Source: Hermatobates lingyangjiaoensis (Eukaryota > Arthropoda > Insecta > Hemiptera > Hermatobatidae). From it: a DNA stretch of 64,000 nt. The stretch covers positions 186,001 through 250,000 of the forward strand of contig JAPFBL010000365.1 of assembly GCA_026182355.1 (NCBI GenBank), read 5' to 3'. How positions within the stretch are numbered: the first letter of the stretch is position 1; each line of letters begins with the position of its first letter. Below are positions 11,571-22,810 of the stretch, piece by piece. The position numbers were made by a program, and so were the translations under genes. The notes under the pieces were generated by a model. The model searched no databases. It was given only the letters and a program-made list of their open reading frames with translations, and was not told where the DNA came from.

Positions 11571-12970
11571 AGTCTCATTTGTAATTATTCTACACTTACA
11601 CTTATTCAAATGATGGAGAATTTCAAAAAGTACGTCTTATGAGTGCGTATATCTTCGTGTCACTTTTGTTATAATTTTAATGTAAAGTCCATTGGACCGT
11701 TTCTGTTAATTGTATCAATATAGTATACGATTACATCCCAGAATAATAATCTTCAGAGAGGTGCTGAAGGATCACTCATTCATTGATCTATACTGATTAG
11801 ACTAAATATTTTCATTTTATCATAATTTAAAAAGATATTCACCTCCGATATAAACAATAACAAATAAACAATCCTAAACATTTCTAAATATTGTGTGATA
11901 TTCTTCGAACCTTAAAATGTAAATTAACAAATCTTTGAAAGGTTAAAGGAATTACCAATAAATTCAAATTCTGTTCAGCAGCTCGGGAGAATCAATAGGG
12001 GACTTAATCCAGTGGTGCTTTATTCAAGCCCTAAGCGTGAAGCAGTTAATCTTATAGAGGCTGCAAGCTGAGAAACATCCAAACGGTCCCATGCTCTGAT
12101 TACCCTCTCGAGTACCTGATTTATTTCAGTGACCGTAGAACGGTTGGTTTTATTTCTTCAATAAATATACATTTTGAAAGAAAAATACAAGTTTGTAGGT
12201 TCTAGTAAGACTAGAAAAGCTCTACAGTAGTATAACATACATTATTAATTAAATTTGTCGAATTTATAAACATCTGTATATATAATTATTACCAAAGTAA
12301 AACATGATATAACAAGTTTTCTAGGATAAAATTTATGGCGAGGAAAGCAAAGAAGATGATTTAATTATATTTTATTTTAAAAGTTTAGAACTTTAAAAAT
12401 ACCGAATATTTTCATCTCAGCTGCCATGTGATTTCCTTGTTTTGTACCTAACTCTCAAGAGTTTCTTGGCTATTTAAAAATATATAAGTTTTAAGAAAAT
12501 AGATAAATTGTCGTGAATATTTATAATAATATAATGCTTCCATGATTTCGATTTAAATTTAACATAAATTTGAAATATTTGAATGTCTGAGTGGATCATT
12601 AAAAAAAAATGTAAATACTGATTAAATGTAATACAATAAATAAATATTTGATTACATTACTTTAATACATTCAAAGGAAAAAGAGAGAAGATGAAATTTT
12701 GAATATTTAAGTTGATAGCCTTTGTCTTACACTAGTGATGACCCACTTTCATAGAAACAAAAAAATTGTTAGTAAATTTGGGGAAATTTTAAAGTATGTT
12801 TGCCCTTCAAATAGTGCATGTTAAATGAAATATTATTATTAATTAAGGGAATCAAGTGAAGCTAATGCCAACTATGAAAGTCGGCCTCCCAAGAGGCTTG
12901 TAATCTTAAAAGCAGCAATTTAAAGAAAGTCTTAACTTAAATTTAGTATTATTAATATTAAACAAATAAT
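11571..12970. other. No gene recognised
   Basis: AT-rich DNA. A slightly GC-richer stretch at about 11980-12130 has no open frame or repeat match that I can recognise. Confidence 0.35.
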
Positions 12971-12974
12971 ATAC

Positions 12975-13180
12975 AGTCTTACCTCGTATACTGCTGTTGT
13001 AGCTCTGGGACCGGTTTCGGGTGTCATCCATCTTCAACAAGAACTTGTTATTGACAAGAGAACAAGTTGTCAAGAACAAGTTCTTGTTCTGAACAAGAGT
13101 TCTTGTTGAAGATGGGTGACACCCGAAACCGGTCCGAAAGCTACGGCAGCAGTGTACGAGGTAAGACGGTATATTATATG
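12975..13180. repeat. Family B hammerhead-like hairpin element
   Basis: Arms beginning ACCGTCTTACCTCGTA-like on the left and ending TACGAGGTAAGACGGTA on the right are inverted copies. Each contains an ACCGGT-type motif: minus at 13009-13037, plus at 13106-13134. The centre is made of repeats of CAAGAACAAGTTCTTG type. Single copies of the same arm occur at 18567, 38200 and 39642. Confidence 0.75.
13106..13134 (+). ncRNA. Hammerhead-like motif, family B
   Basis: TTGAAGA stands where CUGANGA is expected (C3 replaced by U). It is followed by stem II GGGU/ACCC, GAAA, the palindrome ACCGGU and C. The opposing copy is at 13009-13037. The C3 change would be expected to cripple cleavage, so this family is probably inactive or needs another register. 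Confidence 0.4.
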
Positions 13181-15200
13181 TTTAATATTAATAATACTAT
13201 CCTCTGTTGTAATGACGAAATGCATGAATTTACATTTAGTACTTACAAATATTACAAATTTCTACTTTAACTACAGCTGAGTTGAACAAAATTTGGGACT
13301 TTTAACGTTGCTCGCCTATCTTATTTTAGTCTAAAATGGGTACCAAATAATAAATGAGTCGCACTTTCCATTTTTAAGAGAGCACAAAAAAAAGGTGAAA
13401 ACCTTTAAATGTGGACTTTAGAAAACAAACTTACATCAGACGAAGATTATTGAATTATCTGGAATAGGATTCAATCTTTGAACACAATTCATGTCATTGC
13501 AAACCTATGGCCTGTATAATGCTTAAATCTTTTGGCGAATCATACTTAACACCAATAAAATTGCTTGATATTTGTGTTTCTCTAGTAGTAATAGCAAATT
13601 TTATTAAAGAAAATAATTTTTAGATTTGCTTCTAGAAACAATAAAGAAAAAGCACTGACTTTTTTTTTTTTAGTTCAATAATAATAAACTTTTAAAAGAA
13701 AACAAACGTAATAATTTAATATTTCGTTTGTGTAGAACCGTGTTTTTCTTTTGAATATTAAAAACAAATATTCTATTTCAAAAAGATGTAAATCTTCTCT
13801 CCTGTCAATTGTGAATCAGTATTCTTGTAATAATGCTAGAAGACCAATTGCTTGGTGAATAGATTAGGGGGAAATCCAGGACACAAACCCGGATGTCTGT
13901 TATTAACGACAAGCAACCAAGACAATGAAAGCGAGTAATCAGTCGAGGCAAGTTGAATTCAACCCAGTTGCTCCACTATCCTACAGTTGCTTCCAACTAA
14001 ATTGACTTCTTTTCGCTAAAACTTTTCCAGGTTCCAAACCAACTTCATTTCTTCTCTCAATTGTATCGACTTCATTCTTTTACTAGATCTTTTATTTGTT
14101 TTTTTTTCTTTATAAATGCATCAGATTTCGTTTCATCAATAATTGTTTTCTTTTCCTCAAAAAAAAAAGAAAAAGAAATTTTCATTTCCTCTTAGAATCA
14201 AATTTAACTTGTTTTAATCCTACAATCTAATTTATTCTACTCTTTTCTAAACATTCAAATAAAAGTTATTTCAATTTACTCTAATAACCACCGCACATTA
14301 TGAAATAATTTGATGCTTCAGTTATTTCCTTCAACTTAAATGATGAAATTAAATATTCTCTTTTTTTTATCAATTAAAACTTCTTACAAATCAATTTAAT
14401 TACTAAAATATCTTGTATTTATTTTATTAACATATTTGTGCTTGACTTGACTCTGATATATATAACCTAAGTCAATGTATGCAAAGGCAATAAGTACAGT
14501 ATTTTATGTATTCGTTTAAAGTAGAATTTTCAGTTTTCATAGTAATATCGCTATTTCCAATAATGAAATTTTTTTTTAGCATATTTATGTAAGTATACAA
14601 CTACGCATATGTTGCGTAACAAGCATATGTAGTGTGAGGAATACAAATAACTTTGACAAACTTGAGCAAAGAATGAAACCCACTGGTTCAACTTTTTCAC
14701 TTCATTTCCTGATTCTGGAAAATTTTGTTGATATTTTTTTTGTAGATTATTAACATAAAGTTGAGTTTCTTCAGAAAATTTCATGATTCAATCCTAAGCT
14801 GTTTAACGTAAAAAAAAAGCTCTTCTTCAAGTCAAATAATGTACCGTAATGCCCCAGTCTGTTATATGCCTATGTAATTTCAAACAAACAAACAAAAAAA
14901 TCGGAAAATTTAGGAAAACCCAAAAAGGTACTATTTTTGGCACAATTTCATTTCGACAGTCAAGTAATCTGATATCTATCGTGTCATGACATTTCGAAAT
15001 CAATCATATTTTAACAATTTTACATTTTATCGCAAAAAAAAAACTTTTCTTTTATTTTGACAATCAAAGGTTTTGTTTTTCTCAATTATAGCTTCTGTTT
15101 AGGAGACAAATTTTACGAGAAAAAGAATGTCTAAAATCAGAATTTAGCTTACAAATTTACTTTTCTATAAATCAATATTTTCCAAAAACCATAGAATAAC
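13181..15200. other. No gene recognised; one unassigned open frame
   Basis: Mostly AT-rich sequence. A minus-strand frame at 14551-14784 starts MKFSEETQLYVNNLQKKYQQ and has mixed, protein-like composition for about 45 residues before becoming low-complexity. I do not recognise it and no splice borders are evident, so I do not call a gene. Confidence 0.3.
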
Positions 15201-15204
15201 TAAT

Positions 15205-15420
15205 ATTTGATTTATATTAGAAATAGGTAAAACCGTCATACCTCGTAAGATGATCCTGGAGTTGGAGCGCTTTCGGATGTTGTCCATCTTCAATCGCAAC
15301 AAACCTACTGAGCTGTAATATAAGGGGTTAAGTCCACTGCTAAGCAGCTTAGCAGCGCTCCAACTCCAGGATCATCTTACGAGGTATGACGGTTTTACCT
15401 ATTTCTAATACAAATCATAC
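15205..15420. repeat. Family C hammerhead-like hairpin element
   Basis: The left arm (about 15215-15275) and right arm (about 15352-15415) are nearly perfect inverted copies through GGTAAAACCGTCATACCTCG. The minus motif at 15265-15293 has UUGAAGA, stem II GGA/UCC, GAAA, the palindrome AGCGCU and C. GUUG upstream can pair with CAAC downstream as part of stem I. The right arm starts within the AGCGCT block and lacks the core, as if copied from an RNA processed near that site. Confidence 0.65.
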
Positions 15421-16585
15421 TAACCTCAGTAGTATTAACAATATGATGTATTTAAACCAATATTTGGCTAAGATATCAACTTGATATATCATATGGTATG
15501 ACGTGTAAGCTTAACCACAAACATTTAACACACCCTCCTATACGCAGACAATAGCGAAAAAAGTAAAAAAAAAAACGTATGGAACACTTCAAAACATGGA
15601 AATCTGCCAACATTTTTAAAATGAATTTTTTTTTTTTAATGTTTATTATAAATTACTGGAAATAATGTAAAAATGGAATGGAATCAAATGATTCACAACC
15701 AAAACAAACTTGTATATACAAACCAAACAATTAGTAATTCACATTTGACGAGTGGAATAAACCTAAACAGAATGTAAATTGAAGGAAACTCTGTCTGAAA
15801 GCATTGACAAGAGAAGAATTTTTATTCCAAGGATCTTGCCTGAAAATTCAACAGCATTTATTTCTGGTGAAAACAAAAATATCAAACTGTGTTTTTTCTT
15901 TTTCATAACATATGAATATAATGCATAAATTAATGTTGAAAATTATTTAACAAGTTTTATTTTTAGAGCTTAAATTTTATTTTATACAATATATTTATAA
16001 TATAAAAGTCTAGAGAAGTGGTTTTTTTTTTTTTAGGTTTGAAGCATTGTTATAATTTTTCATTTTAAATTATATCTGTCCTTCAAGTTTTATTTATTGA
16101 AATACCACTTTGTTAAAATGAAACAAAGCCCAAGTTTCCTGTATAATCTGCTTCTTTGTTTAGCACAAAGTAAACATAAATCATCATTATATTTCTAAAA
16201 TAATATCCATTATTTATGAAAATTAACTAGACGGGAGTATTTTTAATGAACTGTACTAACAACAAATATTGGAATTAGTATGAATATTTTGTTTGAACTA
16301 GATATTACCATCAATGTAATAGGATTGGTTATAACTATAACAAATACCTTTGAACCACAAAGAACCAATGACTTAGCAAATCAAGTCAATTACTTCGCTT
16401 CCTCTTAATTTTTCAGTTCTTCAAAATAAGTAATCGTAATATATTATACTGGTTTGTTTGTTAATATATAAAATATATATTTTTATATTCATTGTTAAAT
16501 AACGACCCCCGTTAAATTCTTAAATATTTGACCTGTATTTGTTTTCTACATAATTTATCCAATTCCTATATAATATAAGGAATAC
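15421..16585. other. No gene recognised
   Basis: AT-rich DNA with poly-A and poly-T runs and TA-rich patches. Nothing else is visible. Confidence 0.35.
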
Positions 16586-16587
16586 TG

Positions 16588-17312
16588 ACTGGCCGAGCTC
16601 CTACTAGGTCTACAGTTTAAGGACTACCACAGGATACGTGAGGATTCGATCGTCCCCCTCTGAAGAGGGAAAATTTCCCGTTATCCCGGGAACAGGGGTT
16701 GCAATGATATTTGGCCATCTGGGTCCCACAGTGGGCTGTCTTGGTATAAAGAACGTAAGTAAATAGAGAGATTAAAATCTCTTGTTGGCTAGCACCACCT
16801 AGCCAATAAGATAATAAATGTAGAGGAGATCTTGTCTCGCTCTGTTGTTAGATATATAATGCTCGAAGGGGGGTTACCATTCATTCCCACCCTGAGTCCA
16901 TCAAGCCAAAAGTATAAAGCAACTACCAGTATTCTAGTCCACTTAGCTGAGATCGTGTTCCTACTGGTAAAGGTTGGGGCTCTAGCTCCCCTAGATGCTA
17001 AGCAGGAATCCACCCGAGAAGAGACTGCTCCTCAATATTGAATGGCCGACCCCCCAAAAGGGTGTACAGTTTAAGGTCTACCTTAGGATCCATAAGGATT
17101 CGGTCGACCCCCTACAAGAGGGAAGTACCCATTACCCCGGGATCAGGGGTTGCAATGATTGACTCCTCTGGGTCCCGTTTTGAGTGCTCTGGACTAGATG
17201 TTAGAGAAAAGAAGGGATTAAAATCCTTTGTTGACTAAACGCCACCTGGAGTGAGGACTTGCCGGGAGGAGATCTTCTCTCCTCGCTAGTTAGATATAGT
17301 GTTGCTCCTCAA
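16588..17312. repeat. GC-richer repeat, two tandem copies, unknown class
   Basis: Two related units (about 16588-17040 and 17041-17312) share GGCCGA, GTACAGTTTAAGG.CTACC, GGATTCG, then GAGGGAA, CCGTTA.CCCGGGA.CAGGGG, TTGCAATGAT and CTGGGTCCC, and both end CTCCTCAATATTG. The first unit has an extra 180-bp insert. A third copy lies on the minus strand at 42455-42620. Internal frames are open on both strands but carry no known motif. Confidence 0.7.
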
Positions 17313-17349
17313 TATTGGGTCTAATATTCCTTCGATTTATCCAATATTC

Positions 17350-17905
17350 ATATAATATAAGATTTTAAGTTTCAATCTTATAATTGAAACTACTTCTCTC
17401 GCCGACGTTTCGACTTATATTTATGTCATCTTCAGTGCTAGAACATTTTTTACAATTAACCCTATGACTACTACAATTTTGATTATTCTTTACATTTTAA
17501 ATTTTGACTTTAAAGGTAATAAAGTGGTAAGTTATTAATAAATTTGGTATTACTACTATGGATTTTCACATTGATATATTGATTTTTTTTATTAATTCTT
17601 TATTGTTTTTATATTATTTCAGAAGTATAGAGATCAATATTTGCTTATATGAAAAATAATAACAAAATAATAATAAAAAAATACGTACGTCAGTATGAAA
17701 ATCCATAGTATTAATACCAGATTTATCAATAACGACCTCTCTATTATCCTTCATGTTAAAATTTAAAATGTAAACAGTAACTAATATTATAGTAGTAATA
17801 GTGCTAATTGTAAAAAAAATGTTGTTACCCTGAAGATGACATACATATATGTCGAAACGTCAGCTAGAGAAGTAGTTTCAATCATAAGAACTCAACACTG
17901 AAAAA
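17350..17905. repeat. Family G hammerhead hairpin element
   Basis: A palindromic element about 550 bp long. The outer arms carry GAAACTACTTCTCTCGCCGACG and its inverse, and inner arms also pair (TATGGATTTTCACA at about 17560 with its inverse at about 17695). Minus motif at 17401-17435, plus motif at 17830-17861. A fragment of the right end is at 53778-53835. Confidence 0.75.
17830..17861 (+). ncRNA. Hammerhead-like motif, family G
   Basis: CTGAAGA is followed by a perfect 6-bp stem II (GACAUA/UAUGUC, loop CAUA), GAAA, the palindrome ACGU and C at 17861. All catalytic-core bases match the consensus. The family stem I appears to be GCC/GGC, but here it is damaged (CAGC after the cut). Confidence 0.6.
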
Positions 17906-17939
17906 TCGTATATGAAATATTATAATAGATATATGTCAG

Positions 17940-18010
17940 GCAGAAAACAAAAATACGAAATCACCGATAAATTTACGTCAATATTTCGACACACCTATTC
18001 TGTTAAGGAC
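17940..18010 (-). repeat. Hammerhead-related terminal fragment
   Basis: On the minus strand CTGTCCTTAACAG, then GGTGTGTC, GAAATATTGACG resembles the distal half of the family E motif (GTC-GAAA-UAUU). A clear CUGANGA core is missing. It probably marks another degraded PLE terminus. Confidence 0.35.
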
Positions 18011-18269
18011 AGGTTAAAAAGTTGTTAGGCAAACAAAGACTGATGAAAGGTTAGGACTAGTTACAAACGCGACTGTGAGCTACAGACTGATCACCCAGGA
18101 GGAGGGGGAAAAGAGAAGTGAAGGGAATCGAAACATATAAAAGAGAATATCTGATGAACGAAATAAAACAAAAGAAGGAATAAAACAAGTTTTCAAGAGA
18201 TATGATCACATATAAGTACTTCCATTATCACTAAAGATTCGCCAATCTTCACTTGTTTGTCAATATTAA

Positions 18270-18431
18270 AAAAGACTAAATGTAACTGAAGAATTAGAGA
18301 TATTTAAACATAAAGAATCGGGTAATCTAATAAATGAACAAGTAAATCATCAAAGGGACACACTATTTAAACCCTTAAAGAAAATAAAACGACGACTTGA
18401 CAGACATGACAAAGACGAAAATAATAGGTAA
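18270..18431 (+). pseudogene. Coding-like fragment of unknown protein
   Basis: The frame reads KRLNVTEELEIFKHKESGNL, then INEQVNHQRDTLFKPLKKIK and RRLDRHDKDENNR before a stop. It has balanced, charged, helical composition unlike the surrounding AT-rich DNA. I do not recognise the family. Its position between hammerhead-type ends (17.9 and 18.6 kb) suggests part of a mobile-element protein, possibly PLE. Confidence 0.35.
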
Positions 18432-18566
18432 AGAATTAGACTAAATAATAATAACTAATATAATAATAAAATAAATAAAAATAAAGTGGTAGAAAATTAA
18501 GTAACTAATAAAATCTAGGCACCATTGGGATAGTAGGTAGGTTATATAAACAGATAGGTAGGATTC

Positions 18567-18660
18567 ATTAGACCAGTTCGTGTTGAAGATGGGTGATACC
18601 CGAAACCGGTTCGACAGATACGGCAGTAATGTACGAGGTATGACGGTAGATTATATGTTT
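18567..18660 (+). repeat. Family B arm, solo copy
   Basis: GTTCGTGTTGAAGATGGGTG, then the stem II partner, GAAACCGGTT and TACGAGGTATGACGGTA match family B at 13106-13175. There is no inverted partner nearby. The C after the palindrome is U here, still a permitted cleavage-site base. Confidence 0.65.
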
Positions 18661-18833
18661 AATATCAATTACAAATTATTATACATTACTGACGTACTAA
18701 GCACCTTACCTACTGCAGTACTATAAAGTATAAATTATAACTGTGACAAGTGTCCATAAATTTATTCAGAAATATAATTGTGAAGATTTGGCATAAAAAT
18801 TACTTTAACAATTAGTATTGTTTATATTGGAGG

Positions 18834-18940
18834 AATTCAAAAATTACGTCTCCACACAAAAAATATTTTTTTTTATTTTTTGGTGGAGACGTAATTTTTG
18901 AAATACCCCAATATGAGTAAATACCACACTATAATTCCTC
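18834..18940. repeat. Family A palindrome lacking the ribozyme
   Basis: CAAAAATTACGTCTCCACAC and its inverse flank a 30-base A/T centre. The tail ATGAGTAAATACCACACTAT follows on the right. As at 7399, the ribozyme part has been deleted and only the outer arms and tail remain. Confidence 0.7.
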
Positions 18941-19193
18941 GAATAATGAATAGAATTGTTTAGGTTTAAAATACATTACCAACATGTACAGATGTAAAAC
19001 AAAACAATGTTCAATGCAGGCAATAAGGCAACAATCAACAGTTATGTAGTTAGTTCCCCCTGAACAATACAACAACTACGGCATGATGTACTCTATTTTA
19101 CCAAAGGGGGAAACAAGACAGAATAAAAAAATTTTGTCTATTTACTCAGAAGTAATAATATATATCGACGCCACCTTACTGTAGCAGATGTAC

Positions 19194-19226
19194 CTGAAGA
19201 TGAACACTAAGAGTTCGAAATGCTTT
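19194..19226 (+). ncRNA. Hammerhead-like motif, family A, solo
   Basis: Core CTGAAGA at 19194-19200, stem II GAAC/GUUC with internal mismatches, GAAA, then AUGCUU in place of ACGCGU. No inverted partner is close by. Probably inactive. Confidence 0.45.
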
Positions 19227-19349
19227 CAATAATAAATCCTTCTGGTGAAGACTTAATGTATTTTCCCTCATTAATCATATTTAAGTTGTTATAACTAATA
19301 TTTACTTTTAGAATATTTAATAATGTAGTTTTGTATTAATATTTATTAT

Positions 19350-20008
19350 TTAACATTATCCCATTCACAGCGGTCGTACTAAATATAGCTCATTTGCAGT
19401 CGTACCAATTTTGCGGTTGCACTATATATAAAACTAGCCCTGATGACGAATAAAGTCATAAATTCAAATTGGTTTTAAGCATGTAGTATGTATGTATTAT
19501 GTATTAAATAAACCGTTTAGCTTTGTACTTATAAGATGCTAATGATTTTTTTATCATATTAAATGAATTTTTCTAAATATCTGCCATATTTATCAAATAT
19601 TTAAGGGATTGTTTTCAATGGAGTATTTATATAAATATGCTAAAATGAAATGTTTCAGTTTATTTTTTGTCTTTTCAAGACTATATTTTCAATCAAATTA
19701 TATCATTGATGCAGTATGATAATAACATGTTTCCCCTTAATATATTTTCATAGTTTAATTTTTTTTACTTACTTTGAATTTTTGTCAATTATAAAATGAA
19801 AAAATATTTAACTCTTTTGGCATTTGAAAATTTTTCGAATTCTCATTCTACAATACATAGAAACAATAAAAATATAACATTTCATTATTCGCTTATCTAT
19901 AACCCTACGGTGATTTTACAGTAGAAATTATATTTAGTACCTGTCACTAAATGTATTCAAATTGTGGTTGTACTATATATACTGGATACCTCATTTTGCG
20001 GCCGTGAC
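19350..20008. other. Possible DNA-transposon remnant, no gene
   Basis: Starting after TTAA at about 19353 is CCCATTCACAGCGGTCGTAC, which recalls piggyBac-type ends. A related block (TGCGGTTGCACTATATATA, TTGTGGTTGTACTATATATA, TTGCGGCCGTGAC) recurs at about 19422 and 19963. I cannot define matching ends, so the class is a guess. Confidence 0.25.
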
Positions 20009-20010
20009 TA

Positions 20011-21045
20011 CAGTAATCCATCACTTTTCGCGGATAATGGGGACTGAAGACACCCCGCGAAAAGCGAAAATCTGCGAATAATGGACGCGCCTTTATAAAA
20101 GCCTCTAAAGCTCAAACAACGGACCTTTCCAATAGAGAGAGAATCCTAACCTTACTAAATACTGTACTGTGTTGTAAATAAAAATGAAAAACAAAAAGAA
20201 AAAAATAAGAAATAATTAATAAAAAAAAAGTTATATCTTTACCGACTATAAGAGAGAAAGAGAGAGAGAGAGAGAGAATTATACCCTTAATGTATTGTAC
20301 AGTAATAATAATGCAAGTAAATAAAATAAAAAAATTCGTAACTATCCTTTATTTTAATTTATAGATGAAAAGGCCTGTGCAGTACGATAAATGAAGATGA
20401 TGGTGAATGTCTGCACACTTCACGAAGAGCTCTACTCCTCATTCATTAATGTTTAGTCTTTATTGATTATTTTTAATAGCTTTTATTAGCCTTTAATTTA
20501 ATACTGTAGAATATATTTTGACCCAGCAAGTCACTAGTTGTTTGATATCTTTCTCGATCGTACAAGAAGAATCCTGTATATTTTCTTCTCCAATACTAAC
20601 TACTGTACTTTTTCATTACGAGTTGTATTCTTTTTTATTTTTCACTGCAATTGCAGTTGAATACTTTTTTATACTTTTTTTAATTTTTAATTAAACATTT
20701 CAGGACTCCTGTTTTGATTTATTGGAACATTTCAGGTCCCCGCGAAACACTGAACCCGTGAAAACTGAACCACGAACTAGCGAGGGATTACTGCATATAT
20801 AGTTAGTAACAAATTTTACTAACCCGCGAAACACTGAACCCGTGAAAACTGAACCGCAAACTAGCGAGGGATTACTGTATATATAGTTAGTAACAAATTT
20901 TACTAACCCACGAAACACTGAACCCGTGAAAACTGAACCGCGAACTAGCGAGGGATTACTGTATATATAGTTAGTAACAAATTTTACTAACCCACGAAAC
21001 ACTGAACCCGTGAAAACTGAACCGCGAACTAGAGAGGGATTACTG
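20011..21045. mobile_element. Tigger/pogo-like non-autonomous element
   Basis: The left end, CAGTAATCCATCACTTTTCG (20011), and right end, whose complement is CAGTAATCCCTCTCTAGTTC (ending 21045), are related inverted repeats, each bordered by TA. The body shows the CGCGAAAAGCGAAAATCTGCG block common in Tigger elements. There is no transposase. A GA microsatellite sits at about 20250-20278, and the right end is repeated in tandem. Confidence 0.75.
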
Positions 21046-21073
21046 TATATATAGTTAGTAACAAATTTTGCAG
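20743..21073. repeat. 84-bp tandem repeat, four copies
   Basis: CGAAACACTGAACCCGTGAA starts at 20743, 20827, 20911 and 20995, exactly 84 bp apart. The unit contains the Tigger right end (GAGGGATTACTGTATATA). The period is a multiple of three, so a repetitive minus-strand frame stays open, but this is not a gene. Confidence 0.9.
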
Positions 21074-21339
21074 ATATTTTTTGATACCTGCCTCAGCTCA
21101 ATTGGTTATTACTATTTACTATTAGGTATGGGAAAGAATATGGTCAGTAAACTATATTACAACAGTGGTCGTGGCAAACCTTACACAGTGGCCAAAGTGT
21201 CTGCACAGCCAAGAACATTTCATAAGAACACTAAATAATTTGACAAGTTCTTCTTTCTTGGAAATACATGTATTTGTCCTTTCTGATGCCTGTAGTGTAC
21301 AGTATTTATGCTCAATTATAAGTGAATTGGATTGAATAC

Positions 21340-21648
21340 TTTATTTATAATTAACTAACAAATTAAAATTAATAAGATTATCCTGGACGATTGTGGAGAT
21401 CAACCAAAATCAGTTCATCAGCGACGTTTCGTCAATATTTATAGCCATAATGCCAATTACAGAAATGTGTTTGTTCTGTAATTAGAACATACACACTGTT
21501 AAACAATATCGTATATAAACAATAAATGTTAAAATAACACAAAGGACATTTATTATTTTATGTGTTATAGCCTTGAAAAAGTCAATAAATATTGACGAAA
21601 CGTCGGTGATGAACTCATTGGTGTGTTCTTCGTTATCAACATCACAAT
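21340..21648. repeat. Family H hammerhead-like hairpin
   Basis: Opposed motifs at about 21423-21468 (minus) and 21571-21607 (plus) share GTTCATCACCGACGTTTCGT and its inverse. The plus motif has stem II GUCAAU/AUUGAC (6 bp), then GAAACGUC with palindrome ACGU. The first core reads CTTGAAA, well off CUGANGA, so activity is doubtful. Confidence 0.55.
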
Positions 21649-21657
21649 CCTCTAGGA

Positions 21658-22094
21658 CAGTGTTTCCCAAACTTTTTCGAGTGACCGCCCCCTTGGGTCC
21701 ATAAACCTTGACTATAAACTCAACACCCTTGAATAATAATCAGATTCCTAGACTAAATAACCAAATGAGTAACATTTTAATAATTAAATTAAAATAATTA
21801 CTAATCGAATATTTATTTAGAATCCAACAGATGTATTGTTTCATAGCATATTTATGCAAAAGAATTAATATACAATAAAAGAAACTTAAGTGAGAAGATA
21901 CTTTTAACATAAAAATGAATTATCAAAACATATAATTTTAAGAAAACGTTTCCTAGAAGTTTACATGTCGTGTTTACACATAAATTTAGAAATTCTATTG
22001 CATGAACATTTTTAATTTATGGAAATAGAATCCCCGCTCCTTTTTGCATTACCGCCCCCCGATTTCAATGCACCGCCCACTTTGGGAAACACTA
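21658..22094. mobile_element. hAT-like MITE with 8-bp target duplication
   Basis: Ends are CAGTGTTTCCCAAAC on the left and the complement of TAGTGTTTCCCAAAG on the right. The octamer CTCTAGGA stands directly outside both ends (21650-21657 and 22095-22102). An exact 8-bp target duplication with CAGTGTTTCCC-type ends is diagnostic of hAT transposons. The 437-bp body has no transposase. A right-end fragment of the same family is at 29384-29405. Confidence 0.9.
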
Positions 22095-22168
22095 CTCTAG
22101 GATATCACTAAAATAATTTGTCGACAATTGTATAATCTATTAAAATTTTTAGTATTCAGAGTACTGGG

Positions 22169-22770
22169 TATTTTTTTATTTATTTATTATTATATTACAA
22201 CTACTCTTAGAGGGGTAACAAGTAAGAGTGATACATAGTACTTAAAAAAATGAAATAAAAGAGTGGGGAAACCACCTAGTGGTGGTTTCAGAACAAATAA
22301 ATTGTTCTGATTATTTAAAATTAGTCTTGACAGTTAGGACTGCTGAGTAGATCACGGGGCCAACATCTTTTTAGCCTTCTAATATGGTAGGTAGGAATCT
22401 GGTGGGATAGTTACTGAATTAAAGGGTTTAGGTTGGTGGGTAAAGATTCATCAAATTTATTGTATTGTGATTGGATTTCTTGGTGGATAAAAGGAATTTT
22501 CCAATCATTATGAACGGCGTCATTAGAACATAAATGGGGAGTTTGTACAATTTTTCGAAGGATTATGGACTGGGCTGATTGGATTCTTTGGATATTTGTA
22601 CTCTTGGTCGATCCAAAATTTCGAGTCCGTAAGTCCAAATCGGTTCAAATATTGCAGTATATATCAGTCTTTTGTTTTCTAAAGTCAAATTTTTATCTTT
22701 TGTCGAGAAGTCCAGTGCTAGGTAAAGACTATTTATGAATTCTATGTGTAATATTTACAATTTCAATTCT
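22169..22770 (-). pseudogene. Jockey-like non-LTR retrotransposon, 3' end
   Basis: Reading on the minus strand, one frame gives EFINSLYLALDFSTKDK, then LENKRLIYTAIFEPIWTYGL, a second gives STNIQRIQSAQSIILRKIVQ, then NDAVHNDWKIPFIHQEI, and a third ends RRLKRCWPRDLLSSPNCQD. These blocks are, in order, the thumb and C-terminal region of Jockey-clade reverse transcriptases, split by two frameshifts. A short 3' UTR ends in A-rich TAAATAAATAAAAAAA-type sequence at 22169. The element is truncated at its 5' end, as is usual for LINEs. Confidence 0.85.
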
Positions 22771-22810
22771 TCACATCCAAAATAGAATAAACTCTATAAA
22801 AATAAATAAA

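Noticed and set aside
16789..17238. Three short frames on both strands as possible genes
   Set aside because: They lie within a repeated block whose copies do not preserve the frames.
19430..19470. CTGATGACGAATAAAGTCAT as a further hammerhead
   Set aside because: The core is present and GAC/GUC-like bases follow, but GAAA is replaced by ATAA and there is no palindrome, so the match is too weak.
20700..21002. Minus-strand 100-residue frame with a 28-residue protein repeat
   Set aside because: It is the 84-bp tandem repeat of a transposon end read in an open frame; 84 is a multiple of three, so the frame stays open by arithmetic.
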